From Mycobacterium branderi (GTDB lineage: Bacteria > Actinomycetota > Actinomycetes > Mycobacteriales > Mycobacteriaceae), in the NCBI RefSeq assembly GCF_010728725.1, contig NZ_AP022606.1, positions 4,278,001-4,342,000 of the forward strand: a stretch of 64,000 nt of DNA. The letters are read 5' to 3'. Below the pieces are notes generated by a model. It saw only the letters and a program-made list of their open reading frames with translations. It was not told where the DNA came from and did no database searches. Each line of letters opens with the position of its first letter. The first letter of the stretch is position 1. Made by a program: the position numbers and the translations under genes. Below, piece after piece: positions 1 to 8,482 of the stretch.

Positions 1-789
1 TTCGAGGCGATCGGTCCGCTTCCGGCTGCCGCGGTCCAGTTGACCCGGTCACGGCTCGCGGCGCGGCGGCTTCTCGGCCTGATACCTGCCAAGCCGCCCG
101 CAGCGATTCAATCGCCGCAACCGGTTACGAGCTGGCGGCTGCGAGCCGGCGACATCGATCTGCCGCCCGGTTCCAGGCTGGCGGTGACCGGTCCCAGCGG
201 CTCCGGCAAGACCACGTTGCTGATGACTCTTGCGGGGCTGCTGCCGCCGATGAACGGCGCGGTCACACTCGGTGCCACGGCAGTGGGCCGGCTCAATGAA
301 AGCGAATTACGCAGCGTTGTAACATTTTTCGCGGAGGATGCGCACATATTCGCGACCACCGTTCGGGACAATTTGCTGGTAGCTCGCGGCGACTGCAGCG
401 ACGACGAGCTGGTGGCGGCGCTGCGGCGGGTGGGTCTCGGCGAGTGGCTGGCCGGTCTTCCCGACGGCCTGGCAACGGTGTTGTCCGGCGGCGCGCACGC
501 ACTGTCGGCCGGTCAGCGCAGACGCCTGCTGCTGGCGCGGGCGATGATCTCCCCTGCGCGGATCGTGCTGCTCGACGAACCGACCGAGCACCTCGATGCC
601 GCTGATGCCGAGCCCATTTTGCGCGCTCTGCTCGACCCCGACGGTGGGCTGATCAGTGCCGAGCGAACGGTCGTGGTGGCTACCCATCACCTGCCCAACG
701 ACATTCGCTGTCGACAACTGCGTATCGAGGCAGGCAGGTACCCTGGCTGGCAGGCGTCCACGGCGCCCGATCTGGAGAGCAACCCATGA
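1..789 (+). CDS. cydC: Thiol reductant ABC exporter, CydC subunit (5' truncated)
   Basis: The frame is open from the first base, so the window cuts into the gene; only the last ~262 residues, mainly the nucleotide-binding domain, are present. Visible are a Walker A (GPSGSGKTT), the ABC signature region (LSAGQRRRL), a Walker B followed by the D-loop (IVLLDEPTEHLD) and an H-loop histidine (ATHH). CydCD is an inner-membrane ABC exporter of glutathione/cysteine-type reductants needed for cytochrome bd assembly. I assign CydC rather than CydD because the neighbouring MprF-like, tesB and pykA genes reproduce the M. tuberculosis order around Rv1620c. It overlaps the next gene by an ATGA. Confidence 0.88.
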   Translation, partial: FEAIGPLPAAAVQLTRSRLAARRLLGLIPAKPPAAIQSPQPVTSWRLRAGDIDLPPGSRLAVTGPSGSGKTTLLMTLAGLLPPMNGAVTLGATAVGRLNESELRSVVTFFAEDAHIFATTVRDNLLVARGDCSDDELVAALRRVGLGEWLAGLPDGLATVLSGGAHALSAGQRRRLLLARAMISPARIVLLDEPTEHLDAADAEPILRALLDPDGGLISAERTVVVATHHLPNDIRCRQLRIEAGRYPGWQASTAPDLESNP

Positions 790-1283
790 CTGAATCCCCC
801 GACAAACCGCCTGAAAACCCCCCACCGCCATACCCGTATCCATACCCCGGCTATCCACCGCCTGCTCCTCCGCACTACTACGGTTATCCCCCGCCAGCCG
901 CCATCCCCAGGAACGGGATCGGCATCGCGTCGCTGGTACTGGCGATCGTTGGTCTGCTGTTCGTGTGGTCGGTAGCCGGCGGCGTCGTCATCGGAATCGT
1001 CGCGATCGTGCTGGGGTTCGTCGGGTGGGCGCGAGTCAAACGCGGCGAAGCCAACAACGGTGGGGTGGCCATCGCCGGCATCGTGCTGGGCATCGTGGCC
1101 ATCCTCGTCGGGCTTGCGTTCGCCGCCATATGGATAGCGCTGTGGAAAGACGTCGGCGGCGACAACTATTTCGACTGCCTGGACCGGGCCGGCTCGAACC
1201 GCATCCGCCAGCAGCAGTGCGCGGATCAGTTCCGCGAAAACGTCCAGGACCGATTAAGCGTCACGCTGACGCCCACACCTTAG
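786..1283 (+). CDS. DUF4190-type membrane protein with proline/tyrosine-rich N-terminus
   Basis: This is a 165-residue protein whose start overlaps the cydC stop by four bases (ATGA). Residues ~7-42 are rich in Pro and Tyr (repeated PYP/PPP). Two glycine-rich hydrophobic segments follow (about 45-75 and 93-120) with a basic link (RVKRGEANNG), the usual DUF4190 layout. The C-terminal tail contains two cysteines (FDCLDRA and QQCADQF) about 16 residues apart, probably outside the cytoplasm. Function unknown. Coupling to cydC suggests co-expression, but nothing ties it to respiration directly. Its end overlaps the convergent gene by four bases. Confidence 0.75.
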   Translation: MTESPDKPPENPPPPYPYPYPGYPPPAPPHYYGYPPPAAIPRNGIGIASLVLAIVGLLFVWSVAGGVVIGIVAIVLGFVGWARVKRGEANNGGVAIAGIVLGIVAILVGLAFAAIWIALWKDVGGDNYFDCLDRAGSNRIRQQQCADQFRENVQDRLSVTLTPTP

Positions 1284-2677
1284 AGCCGGCGACGCCGCGG
1301 CATGAATTCCAGCGTCAACAGCACGTACAGTAGAGGAACCACCTGGGTCAATCTGACCAGCACGTAGCGCCGGTCGCCCAGCGCGTGGAACTTACGCAGA
1401 TAGCGATACAGCGACTCGAGCGCAATCAGCGGATCGCCCAAGTGGATCAGCCGGTAGAAGACACTCTGCATCCGCCCCCGATGCTTTTCGTCGAAAATCT
1501 CCGGGAACGCTGCGAATGCCAGTGACAAACGCTGTGCCCCAGCATCTTTGGCGGCGTAGACCATGTCGACACTGAGTCGCTCGTCGATCCCGTTGGGGGA
1601 TCCGCGACGACGCCAGGGCACGTCGAGGCTGATGTCCTTGCCCCCGCCAGCGACTGCATACCGGTGAAAGCCCTGCACCCGGCCGGAGGCGTCCCTGGCC
1701 AGGATCAGCTGCACACCCGGATAGCGGCCTTCCAGAGCGCCGTCCAGGGCCATCGAGAACCCGCGTTCGGTGTGCGCACCTTTGGGAGATGCCCGCAGTG
1801 CCTCGGTCAGCTCGGCGAGCAGCTCCTCGTCGAGTTCCTGTTCGGCCACGATCTCGGTGGTGATGCCGAAATTGTGGGTGCGTTTGACGGCTTGACGCAG
1901 GTTGCGGAACTTGCGGCCGACCATCTCGAAATTCCGCACATCGATGACGACGTCGCGACCGATCGGCACAGCCCGCAGCGACTGGCCCAGCACCGCCGGG
2001 TCACTCCAGAGCGCAAGCCTTCGCTCACTGCAACACAACACGACGATCCGCCAGCCGCGGGTGTGACACATGGCCGCGAAATCGGCTACCAGTTGCGGGA
2101 ATTGGCGTTCGTTACCGATTGGATCTCCGCTGACGACCGCATACCCCATCCGGGTGCAGTAGGCCAGCGCCGCGGTGCCGTCGTCGCTGAAGTGATAGCA
2201 CTTGTTGACCTGCATGGCGAACGGCGCCAACGGATCGCCTTCGGTGGCGTTGATCAGCGCCCACACTCTGGGCAGATCCTCGGGACTCGAGCGCGCCGAC
2301 GTCGGCCACATCAGCGCCAGCCCTGTCCCCGCGATCAGCAGGTCGCCCAACAGATCGAAGGACAAGACGTGTGCGGCTATCCCGGCGAACAGCACGAGAG
2401 CCGCGACGATCGCATGCTTGGCCGTAACCGGGCGGCCCAGGAAGATGCCGCGCGCAATCAACGCCACCGCGGCCAGCACCGTCAGCGACCATGCCAGCCT
2501 GCCGGCCGGCTCCCAGTCGGGGTGCCGGTGGTCGCGCGCGACAAGGCTGATCAGCCAGCATGCCGCACACAGCAGGGCCAGCGCGCTGATCCACCGGGCC
2601 GCCGGGGAATTGACGTGGACGACGACCCGCTCGCTGGCCCGGAGTCTGGGTTGGACGTCGACCGACGACTCGCTCAC
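1280..2677 (-). CDS. Membrane protein with MprF-like C-terminal (DUF2156) domain
   Basis: The 465-residue product has three or four hydrophobic segments in the first ~115 residues, then a long soluble domain resembling the phosphatidylglycerol lysyltransferase C-terminal (GNAT-like, DUF2156) domain, e.g. GYAVVSGDPIG, RNLRQAVKRT and FHRYAVAGGGKDISLDVPWRR. A hydrophobic C-terminal stretch precedes RRRRL. It corresponds by position to M. tuberculosis Rv1619. The frame stays open upstream across tesB, but the GTG at 2677 is preferred because GGAGG lies five bases before it. The family either aminoacylates lipids or has an unknown acyl/aminoacyl-transfer role; substrate cannot be told from sequence. 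Confidence 0.78.
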   Translation of the reverse strand: MSESSVDVQPRLRASERVVVHVNSPAARWISALALLCAACWLISLVARDHRHPDWEPAGRLAWSLTVLAAVALIARGIFLGRPVTAKHAIVAALVLFAGIAAHVLSFDLLGDLLIAGTGLALMWPTSARSSPEDLPRVWALINATEGDPLAPFAMQVNKCYHFSDDGTAALAYCTRMGYAVVSGDPIGNERQFPQLVADFAAMCHTRGWRIVVLCCSERRLALWSDPAVLGQSLRAVPIGRDVVIDVRNFEMVGRKFRNLRQAVKRTHNFGITTEIVAEQELDEELLAELTEALRASPKGAHTERGFSMALDGALEGRYPGVQLILARDASGRVQGFHRYAVAGGGKDISLDVPWRRRGSPNGIDERLSVDMVYAAKDAGAQRLSLAFAAFPEIFDEKHRGRMQSVFYRLIHLGDPLIALESLYRYLRKFHALGDRRYVLVRLTQVVPLLYVLLTLEFMPRRRRL

Positions 2678-2795
2678 ACCCACCTCCGGTTTGCTCTCTC
2701 GTCGTCGTTCCGTTCTTCGTTCTCCGGTACCCAGAAGATTACGCTTCGACCCTGGGCGCTGTGTTGCTGTCGCGCGCGTCGCAACCGGATCGTTG

Positions 2796-3659
2796 CTATG
2801 GCCGTGAGCTGGGAAAATACTTGACGACGCCTTCTTGGACCACGGTGGCGACCGGTCGGCCGGAACGGTCGAAGAAATGGCCGGTGCCCAGCCCGCGGGA
2901 ATCCGCCGCCACCGGCGACGACGTCGAGTACAGCACCCAGTCGTCGAAGCCGACCTGGCGGTGAAACCACACCGAGTGATTGACGGTGGCGGCGAAGATC
3001 CGGTCGAAACCCCACGACAGCCCGTGTGTGGTGATGATCGAGTCCAACACTGTGGTGTCCGAGCAGTACAACATCGTCGCGGTGTGCAGCACGGGATCGT
3101 CGGGCAGCACACCATCGGCTTTCACCCACACCCGGTTGTAGTCCAGCCGCTCGCCTTTGTCCCGCATCACCCAGGAGGGGTCGTTCGTGTAGCGCCACTC
3201 GATCGGTTGCAGCGCGCTGACGAACAACGGGACGGTGTCCTCGTAGCCGCGCAGGAGCTCCTTGATGGGCGGCAACGTGTCCGGGTCGGCGACGTCGGGC
3301 GGTTCGATGTTGTGCTCGAGTCCGCGACCGCCGGCCAGATACGAGATCATCCCTGTGGCCAACAGCGTTCCGTCCTGCATCACGTCGATCCGCCGATTGG
3401 CGAAGCGACGTTCGTCGCGCAACCGCACCACGCGGAATTCGATGTCTTTGGCAGTGTCACCGCCGTTGATGAAATGCACGGAGAACGCGTTGGGCGGCAG
3501 GTCGCGAGTCAGGGTGCGGCTGCCCGCGACAAACGATTGCGCCATCATCAGTCCGCCGAACGTGCGCGGCGGGTTCTTGCTGGGATGGGATCCGATGAAG
3601 ACGTCGTCGCCCATGGGATGAAGGTCGAGCACTTTCATCAGCTCGTCGAAATCGGACAC
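2796..3659 (-). CDS. tesB1: Acyl-CoA thioesterase II (TesB family)
   Basis: The 287-residue protein has the double-hotdog TesB layout; it hydrolyses acyl-CoA to free fatty acid and CoA. Landmarks are TFGGLMMAQSFVAG near residue 35 and a C-terminal block with VNHSVWFHRQ, SSPVAADSRGL and TVVQEGV. In E. coli TesB the equivalent residues form an Asp-Thr-Gln triad; here the Gln is present and a Ser/Thr is available, but the position of the Asp (DHSMWFH in E. coli) is Asn. It follows pykA with a seven-base gap, as in M. tuberculosis Rv1617-Rv1618. Annotation as thioesterase is firm by family; activity is less certain because of the Asp to Asn change. Confidence 0.88.
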   Translation of the reverse strand: MSDFDELMKVLDLHPMGDDVFIGSHPSKNPPRTFGGLMMAQSFVAGSRTLTRDLPPNAFSVHFINGGDTAKDIEFRVVRLRDERRFANRRIDVMQDGTLLATGMISYLAGGRGLEHNIEPPDVADPDTLPPIKELLRGYEDTVPLFVSALQPIEWRYTNDPSWVMRDKGERLDYNRVWVKADGVLPDDPVLHTATMLYCSDTTVLDSIITTHGLSWGFDRIFAATVNHSVWFHRQVGFDDWVLYSTSSPVAADSRGLGTGHFFDRSGRPVATVVQEGVVKYFPSSRP

Positions 3660-3666
3660 TGGGTGC

Positions 3667-5085
3667 TTAGACGTCTTCCTCGCCGATGCGGTGCACGTGA
3701 ATCAGGTTGGTCGACCCGACTGTCCCGGGCGGTGCACCGGCCACGATGACGACCAGATCGCCGCGCTTGTAGCGGCCAAGCTCCAACAGCGATTTGTCGA
3801 CTTGGCGGATCATGCCGTCGGTGGACTGCATGTGCGGAACGATGAACGTCTCGGTACCCCACGTCATCGCCAGCTGGCTACGCACTTCCGGCAGATCGGT
3901 GAAGGCCAGCAGCGGCAGCGGCGTATGCAGGCGCGCCAGACGCCGCACGGTGTCACCGGATTGGGTGAACGCGACCAGCGCCTTGGCGTCGAGCCGTTCG
4001 CCGATGTCGCGGGCGGCGTAGGAGATTACGCCCCGCTTTGTGCGGGGCACATGGGTCAGCGGCGGAGCGGCCGTCGAATTCTCTTCCACCGCACAGATGA
4101 TTCGCGACATCGTCTGAACGGCCGCCAATGCGTGTTTTCCGACCGCGGTTTCCCCCGACAGCATCAGCGCGTCGGCGCCGTCGAGCACCGCGTTGGCGAC
4201 GTCGGAGGCCTCGGCACGCGTCGGTCGCGAGTTCTCGATCATCGAGTCGAGCATCTGGGTCGCGACGATGACGGGTTTGGCGTTCTCCCGGGCCATTTGG
4301 ATGGCCCGCTTCTGCACCAGCGGAACCTCTTCCAGCGGAAGCTCGACGCCCAGATCGCCGCGAGCCACCATCACGGCGTCGAAGGCCAGCACGACCGCTT
4401 CGAGATTGTCGATCGCTTCGGGTTTCTCGAGTTTCGCGATCACCGGAACCCGGCGGCCAACCCGATCCATCACCTCGTGGACCAGCTCCACGTCGGACGG
4501 CGATCGCACGAACGAAAGCGCCACCATGTCGACGCCCAAATCCAGTGCGAATTCGAGGTCCTCGATGTCCTTGTCCGACAAGGCCGGAGCCGACACGTTC
4601 ATGCCCGGCAGCGACATTCCCTTGTTGTTGCTGACCGGACCACCCTCGGTGACGGTGCACACCACGTCGTCGCCTTCGATCTCTTCGACCACCAGACCGA
4701 TGTTGCCGTCGTCGACAAGAACACGGTCACCGGGCGCGGCATCCTTGGACAACTGCTTGTAGGTGGTCGACACCCGGTCATGGGTGCCTGCGCAGTCGGC
4801 GACGGTGATCCGCACCGTTTCGCCGTTGGCCCAATAGGTGGGGCCGTCGGCGAAGCGTCCCAATCTGATCTTGGGGCCCTGCAGATCGGCGAGCACGCCC
4901 ACAGCGCGACCGGTGGCGTCCGAGGCGGCACGGACGCGTTCGTAGGCGGCTTTGTGGTCGCTGTAGTCGCCGTGGCTGAAGTTCATTCTGGCGACGTCCA
5001 TTCCGGCCTCGACCAGCGCCCTGACTTGCTCGTCGGTGTTACTGGCCGGGCCGAGAGTACAGACAATCTTGCCGCGTCTCGCCAC
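3667..5085 (-). CDS. pykA: Pyruvate kinase
   Basis: This enzyme converts phosphoenolpyruvate and ADP to pyruvate and ATP in glycolysis. The GTG at 5085 gives 472 residues, the M. tuberculosis PykA length, and begins ARRGKIVCTLGPAS, the normal N-terminus; the longer upstream reading lacks homology. Family motifs are NFSHGD, the catalytic-lysine segment IAKLEKPEAIDN, the metal-binding MVARGDLGVELP, and ATQMLDSMIENSRPTRAE. The B domain lies around residues 70-165 and the C-terminal regulatory domain after ~345. It lies 29 bases after a DUF2752 gene and seven bases before tesB, suggesting a shared transcript. Confidence 0.97.
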   Translation of the reverse strand: MARRGKIVCTLGPASNTDEQVRALVEAGMDVARMNFSHGDYSDHKAAYERVRAASDATGRAVGVLADLQGPKIRLGRFADGPTYWANGETVRITVADCAGTHDRVSTTYKQLSKDAAPGDRVLVDDGNIGLVVEEIEGDDVVCTVTEGGPVSNNKGMSLPGMNVSAPALSDKDIEDLEFALDLGVDMVALSFVRSPSDVELVHEVMDRVGRRVPVIAKLEKPEAIDNLEAVVLAFDAVMVARGDLGVELPLEEVPLVQKRAIQMARENAKPVIVATQMLDSMIENSRPTRAEASDVANAVLDGADALMLSGETAVGKHALAAVQTMSRIICAVEENSTAAPPLTHVPRTKRGVISYAARDIGERLDAKALVAFTQSGDTVRRLARLHTPLPLLAFTDLPEVRSQLAMTWGTETFIVPHMQSTDGMIRQVDKSLLELGRYKRGDLVVIVAGAPPGTVGSTNLIHVHRIGEEDV

Positions 5086-5114
5086 GACGACAAAGCATAG
5101 TCGTGGTGCCTGAG

Positions 5115-5531
5115 CTACCCGGTGAATAGCGTCGGAACCAGTGGGAAACCGGGCAGATTCCGCAGCACCGTCCAGGCCAGTGTTGTGCTGACGATCGTGA
5201 GGATCGCCGGCCAGGGCATCAAGGCTTCTCGGCGTGCTCGGCGCGCCAGGATCCATGCCGCGAGGATCGGGATCCCGACAAGCAGGAACACGTTGTCGGT
5301 GACGGCCTGGACGAGGTTGCCGTGCAGTAGGTCATGGGTCATGCGAAGCCCGCCGCATGCGGGGCAGTTCCAGCCGGTCAGCAGCCGGAACGGGCAGGCG
5401 GGGAAGACGGAGTTTTCGTTGTGCGGGTCGACCAGTCCGACGTAGCCAATAGCACCCGCCAGCAGTACGCCCGCGCCCATCGCGACGTAGATGCGGCGCC
5501 GCTTCGGCAGCGCCGGGCTATGTTCCATCGC
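5115..5531 (-). CDS. DUF2752 membrane protein
   Basis: This is a small integral membrane protein of 138 residues. The DUF2752 hallmark is the block FPACPFRLLTGWNCPACGGLRMTHDLLHG, which holds three conserved cysteines and a conserved His-Asp pair between two transmembrane helices. A third helix pair follows (NVFLLVGIPILAAWIL and a C-terminal segment). Function is unknown. The ATG at 5531 overlaps the end of the TM2-domain gene by 14 bases, so the two are likely translationally coupled; a longer start 24 bases upstream is possible. It corresponds by position to M. tuberculosis Rv1616. Confidence 0.8.
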   Translation of the reverse strand, partial: AMEHSPALPKRRRIYVAMGAGVLLAGAIGYVGLVDPHNENSVFPACPFRLLTGWNCPACGGLRMTHDLLHGNLVQAVTDNVFLLVGIPILAAWILARRARREALMPWPAILTIVSTTLAWTVLRNLPGFPLVPTLFTG

Positions 5532-5862
5532 GTAACGGGCGGCCCTGCGGGTCACGCACTTTGTCGGTGAGTATCAGCACGGCATCGACGACACCCCAGA
5601 CCGCGGCGCCAAGCCCGAAGGTGACCAAACCCACAAGCAACTGCGCGATTCCGAGGCCAACCTGGCCAAGGTAGATGCGGCCGATTCCGGCGATCCCGAG
5701 CAGGCCGATCAGCTGGAGAAGACCGGCAACCACCTTCGACTTGTCCGACAGCGGCTCGCCGGTGACGGGGTGTCGACCGTAGGGCGCTGCTGGGTCCACG
5801 TAGTAAGCCGGCGGATACGGGGGTTGCGCTCCGGCAGATGGATCGGTCACGCCCTTCAGCAT
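5518..5862 (-). CDS. TM2-domain membrane protein
   Basis: The protein has 114 residues. A proline/tyrosine-rich N-terminus (QPPYPPAYYVDPAAPYG) precedes a TM2 domain: two helices of the type KSKVVAGLLQLIGLLGIAGIGRIYLGQVGLGIAQLL and FGLGAAVWGVVDAVLILTD. The central G-hydrophobic-G-R-x-Y-L-G pattern is diagnostic. TM2 proteins are small membrane proteins of unknown biochemical role. The gene lies 35 bases downstream of lgt and overlaps the DUF2752 gene by 14 bases. It matches the position of M. tuberculosis Rv1615. The start could also be a GTG four codons further in. Confidence 0.8.
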   Translation of the reverse strand: MLKGVTDPSAGAQPPYPPAYYVDPAAPYGRHPVTGEPLSDKSKVVAGLLQLIGLLGIAGIGRIYLGQVGLGIAQLLVGLVTFGLGAAVWGVVDAVLILTDKVRDPQGRPLRDGT

Positions 5863-5897
5863 GCCAGTTGTGCACGCGAGCTGGCCGGTTACCGCTC

Positions 5898-7673
5898 CTA
5901 CCTGCGCCGAAGCCTGTTCAGCCGTGACCGCCAGCCCCGCGCGGTCGGCTCAGCCACTTGCGGCTGCGGTTTCTCGGCTTCGGACTCGTCCGCCTCAGCC
6001 TCCGGCTCGGGTTCTTCGGCCTCGGGTTCTTCGGCCTCGACGTCCTCGGCCTCGACGTCCTCGGCCTGAGCCTCGGGTTCCTCAGGCTCTTCGGCTTCTT
6101 GTTCCTCCGCCGCAGCCTCTTCGGCTTCGTGTTCCTCAGGCTCTTCCTCTACGGCAGTCTCGGGCGCTGCAGGCTCCGTTTCCTCAGGCTCTTCGGCTTC
6201 TTGTTCCTCCGCCACAGCCTCTTCGGCTTCGTGTTCCTCAGGCTCTTCCTCTACGGCAGTCTCGGGCGCTGCAGCCTCCGGTTCCTCGGCCTCAGCCTCA
6301 GGCTCCTCAAGTTCCGGTTCTTCAGCCTCAGGCTCTTCCTCTACGGCAGCCTCGGACGCTGCAGCCTCGGGCTCCTCGGCTTCCTCCTCAGGCTCGCCCG
6401 GCTCAGCCTCAGGCTCCTCTACTGCCGATTCCTCAGCCTCTGGCTCCTCCGCCTCGGCAGGCGCTTCTGGCTCGGACTCCTCGACCTCAGCGCCGGCTGT
6501 CTCGAGCTCGGATTCCTCGGCTGCTTCCTCCGCCACTTCTGGCTCAACCTCACCCGACTCGACTTCGGGCTCCACCACTTCTGCTTCCGGCTCAGCTTCA
6601 GCCTCGGGTCCTACCGGGACCACTTCGGTTTCCGCGTCGGCCGTCTCCTCGGTCGACACCTCCGGCTCCGCCACTGCTTCGGCCTCGGCGGCCAGCGACG
6701 GCTCGCCGGAATCAACAGCCGCGGCTGTTGTGTCTTCGTCGGCGGCGGACACCGCACCAACCGGAGCGAGCTCCGGTGCCGGCTCCGGCTCGACCTCGCG
6801 GACAGCCGTCCCGCCGAGCGTCGCCGGGTCTTCACGACCCTTGGGAGCCAGGATGAGATAGACCACCGCGCCGATGAAGACGAAAGTCGATGTGAATGAG
6901 TTGATTCGGATCCCTGCAATATGGGTGGCGGCGTCGTCGCGCAGCAACTCGATGCAGAACCGCCCGACGCAATAGCCGGCGACGTACAGCGCGAACAGCC
7001 GCCCGTGCCCGATCCTGAAGCGTCGGTCCAGCCAGATCAGCGCCACGAATACCAGGACATCCCAAAGCAATTCGTACAGGAACGTCGGCTGTACAACCAT
7101 TGCGAGCTGCCCGGTCGACACCCCGTCCAGAGAATGCACGTCGACGAATCCGGCTGGGTCACGCCGGTAGAAAATCTCCAGGCCCCAGGGCATCGTCGTC
7201 TCACGGCCGAAAAGCTCTTGGTTGAAGTAGTTCCCGAGCCGCCCGATCCCCTGCGCCAGCACGATCCCGGGAGCGACGGCGTCACCGAAGGCGGGAAGTG
7301 GGATCCCGCGACGGCGGCAGCCCAGCCATGCACCGACACCGCCGAGGGCGACGGCGCCCCAGATCCCCAAACCGCCGTCCCAGATGCGCAGCGCCGCGCC
7401 GAGTCCCGCACCGCCCTCGCCGAAATACGTCCGCCAATCGGTGGCCAGGTGATACAGCCGTCCGCCGAGAAGACCGAACGGCACGGCCCACAGCGCGATG
7501 TCATAGATGACCCCGCGCTCGCCGCCGCGGGCCTCCCAGCGTCGATCACCGATGACCAGCGCGACCACGATGCCGATGATGATGAACAACGCGTAGGCGC
7601 GGATCGGGACAGGCCCGAGGTGCCACACCCCACGTGGCGGGCTGGGAAAGTAGGCGAGCACAGTCGTCGTCAT
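5898..7673 (-). CDS. lgt: Prolipoprotein diacylglyceryl transferase with long Glu-rich repeat tail
   Basis: Lgt transfers diacylglycerol from phosphatidylglycerol to the lipobox cysteine of prolipoproteins in the inner membrane. Residues 1 to ~270 are the seven-helix enzyme: SPPRGVWHLGPVPIRAYAL at the start, GGRLYHLATDW with the conserved His, and the Lgt signature around GIGRLGNYFNQELFGRET. Residues ~290-575 are almost entirely Glu, Ala, Pro and Val in imperfect repeats, ending in a basic tail (RGWRSRLNRLRRR). M. tuberculosis Lgt also has an acidic extension but is shorter (468 aa recalled, against 591 here). The tail is predicted disordered and cytoplasmic. The ATG overlaps the trpA stop (ATGA), so lgt is coupled to the trp genes. 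Confidence 0.95.
   Translation of the reverse strand: MTTTVLAYFPSPPRGVWHLGPVPIRAYALFIIIGIVVALVIGDRRWEARGGERGVIYDIALWAVPFGLLGGRLYHLATDWRTYFGEGGAGLGAALRIWDGGLGIWGAVALGGVGAWLGCRRRGIPLPAFGDAVAPGIVLAQGIGRLGNYFNQELFGRETTMPWGLEIFYRRDPAGFVDVHSLDGVSTGQLAMVVQPTFLYELLWDVLVFVALIWLDRRFRIGHGRLFALYVAGYCVGRFCIELLRDDAATHIAGIRINSFTSTFVFIGAVVYLILAPKGREDPATLGGTAVREVEPEPAPELAPVGAVSAADEDTTAAAVDSGEPSLAAEAEAVAEPEVSTEETADAETEVVPVGPEAEAEPEAEVVEPEVESGEVEPEVAEEAAEESELETAGAEVEESEPEAPAEAEEPEAEESAVEEPEAEPGEPEEEAEEPEAAASEAAVEEEPEAEEPELEEPEAEAEEPEAAAPETAVEEEPEEHEAEEAVAEEQEAEEPEETEPAAPETAVEEEPEEHEAEEAAAEEQEAEEPEEPEAQAEDVEAEDVEAEEPEAEEPEPEAEADESEAEKPQPQVAEPTARGWRSRLNRLRRR
6078..6274. repeat. Two 95-bp near-identical direct repeats inside lgt
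   Basis: Copies at 6078-6172 and 6180-6274 differ, by my reading, at a single base, with a 102-base period (34 codons). They encode the Glu-rich block APETAVEEEPEEHEAEE and following residues twice; the one mismatch changes Val to Ala. A shorter related block lies at about 6329-6364. The period is a multiple of three, so gain or loss of copies would keep the lgt frame. This is a candidate length-polymorphic coding repeat. Confidence 0.85.
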
Positions 7674-8482
7674 GGCGAGGAAATCCTTTGCCGCACACCG
7701 GCGGCGAGTTCTTCGGTGAGGGCACGCAGCGCGGGGATGCCGTCGGTCAGCGTCGAGACCAGCGCCGAGCCGACGATGACGCCGTCGGCGTAGCCGGCAA
7801 TCTGTGCCGCCTGGTCGCGCGAGCGCACACCCAGACCGACCCCAACCGGGATGTCGGAAACTGCCCGAATCCGACCCACCAGCTCCGGCGCAGCCCGTGA
7901 CACCACGTCACGCGCACCGGTGACCCCCATGATCGATGCGGCGTAGACGAACCCACGCGACGCCTCGACTGTCGCCGCCAGCCGCTGCGGGGTCGACGAC
8001 GGCGCGACCAGAAAGATGCGGTCCAGCCGGTGCTTGTCGGAGGCCGCCAGCCACTCCTCGGCCTCGTCGGGAATGAGGTCGGGCGTGATCAGGCCATGCC
8101 CCCCGGCCGCCGCGAGGTCTCGCGCGAATGCGTCAACTCCGTAGTGCAGCACCGGATTCCAGTAGGTCATCACGACAGCACGGCCGCCCGCCGCGCTGAT
8201 CGCCTCGACGGCAGCCAGCGTGTCGCGGACGCGGACCCCGCCGCGCAGCGCGGCCTCCGAGGCGGTCGCGATAGTCGGCCCGTCCATCCCCGGGTCTGAA
8301 TACGGAATGCCGACTTCGATGAGGTCACAACCGGATTCGACGAGTGCGGTCATCGCATTCACCGAAGTGGGCACATCCGGGTATCCGGTCGGCAGGTAAC
8401 CGATCAAGGCCGCCCGATTGTCCTGCCTGCACGAGCCGAAGAGATCGGCCAGCCGGCTTGTTTCGCTCTGCTCCACGATCAT
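7670..8482 (-). CDS. trpA: Tryptophan synthase alpha subunit
   Basis: This subunit cleaves indole-3-glycerol phosphate to indole and glyceraldehyde 3-phosphate; indole then channels to TrpB. The 270 residues form a TIM barrel with the catalytic Glu in [18 protein letters not shown] (which also carries the catalytic Asp region) and a phosphate-binding C-terminal block ([29 protein letters not shown]). The start overlaps the trpB stop and its own stop overlaps the lgt start, each by four bases, which indicates one translationally coupled unit trpB-trpA-lgt. Confidence 0.97.
   Translation of the reverse strand: MIVEQSETSRLADLFGSCRQDNRAALIGYLPTGYPDVPTSVNAMTALVESGCDLIEVGIPYSDPGMDGPTIATASEAALRGGVRVRDTLAAVEAISAAGGRAVVMTYWNPVLHYGVDAFARDLAAAGGHGLITPDLIPDEAEEWLAASDKHRLDRIFLVAPSSTPQRLAATVEASRGFVYAASIMGVTGARDVVSRAAPELVGRIRAVSDIPVGVGLGVRSRDQAAQIAGYADGVIVGSALVSTLTDGIPALRALTEELAAGVRQRISSP

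Noticed and set aside
2678..3115. 146-codon N-terminal extension of the MprF-like gene over tesB
   Set aside because: The extra part is Arg/Cys-rich, antiparallel in phase to tesB, and the GTG at 2677 has a good Shine-Dalgarno.
3691..5100. 469-codon plus-strand frame opposite pykA
   Set aside because: Antisense shadow of a conserved gene, His/Val/Gly-rich without motifs.
5086..5256. 57-codon extension of pykA
   Set aside because: It overlaps the DUF2752 gene and lacks similarity; GTG 5085 restores the family length.
5861..6899. Plus-strand frames of 313-331 codons opposite the Lgt tail (Leu/Phe/Gly-rich and Pro/Arg-rich)
   Set aside because: They are complements of the Glu-rich repeat codons and have no start context or homology.
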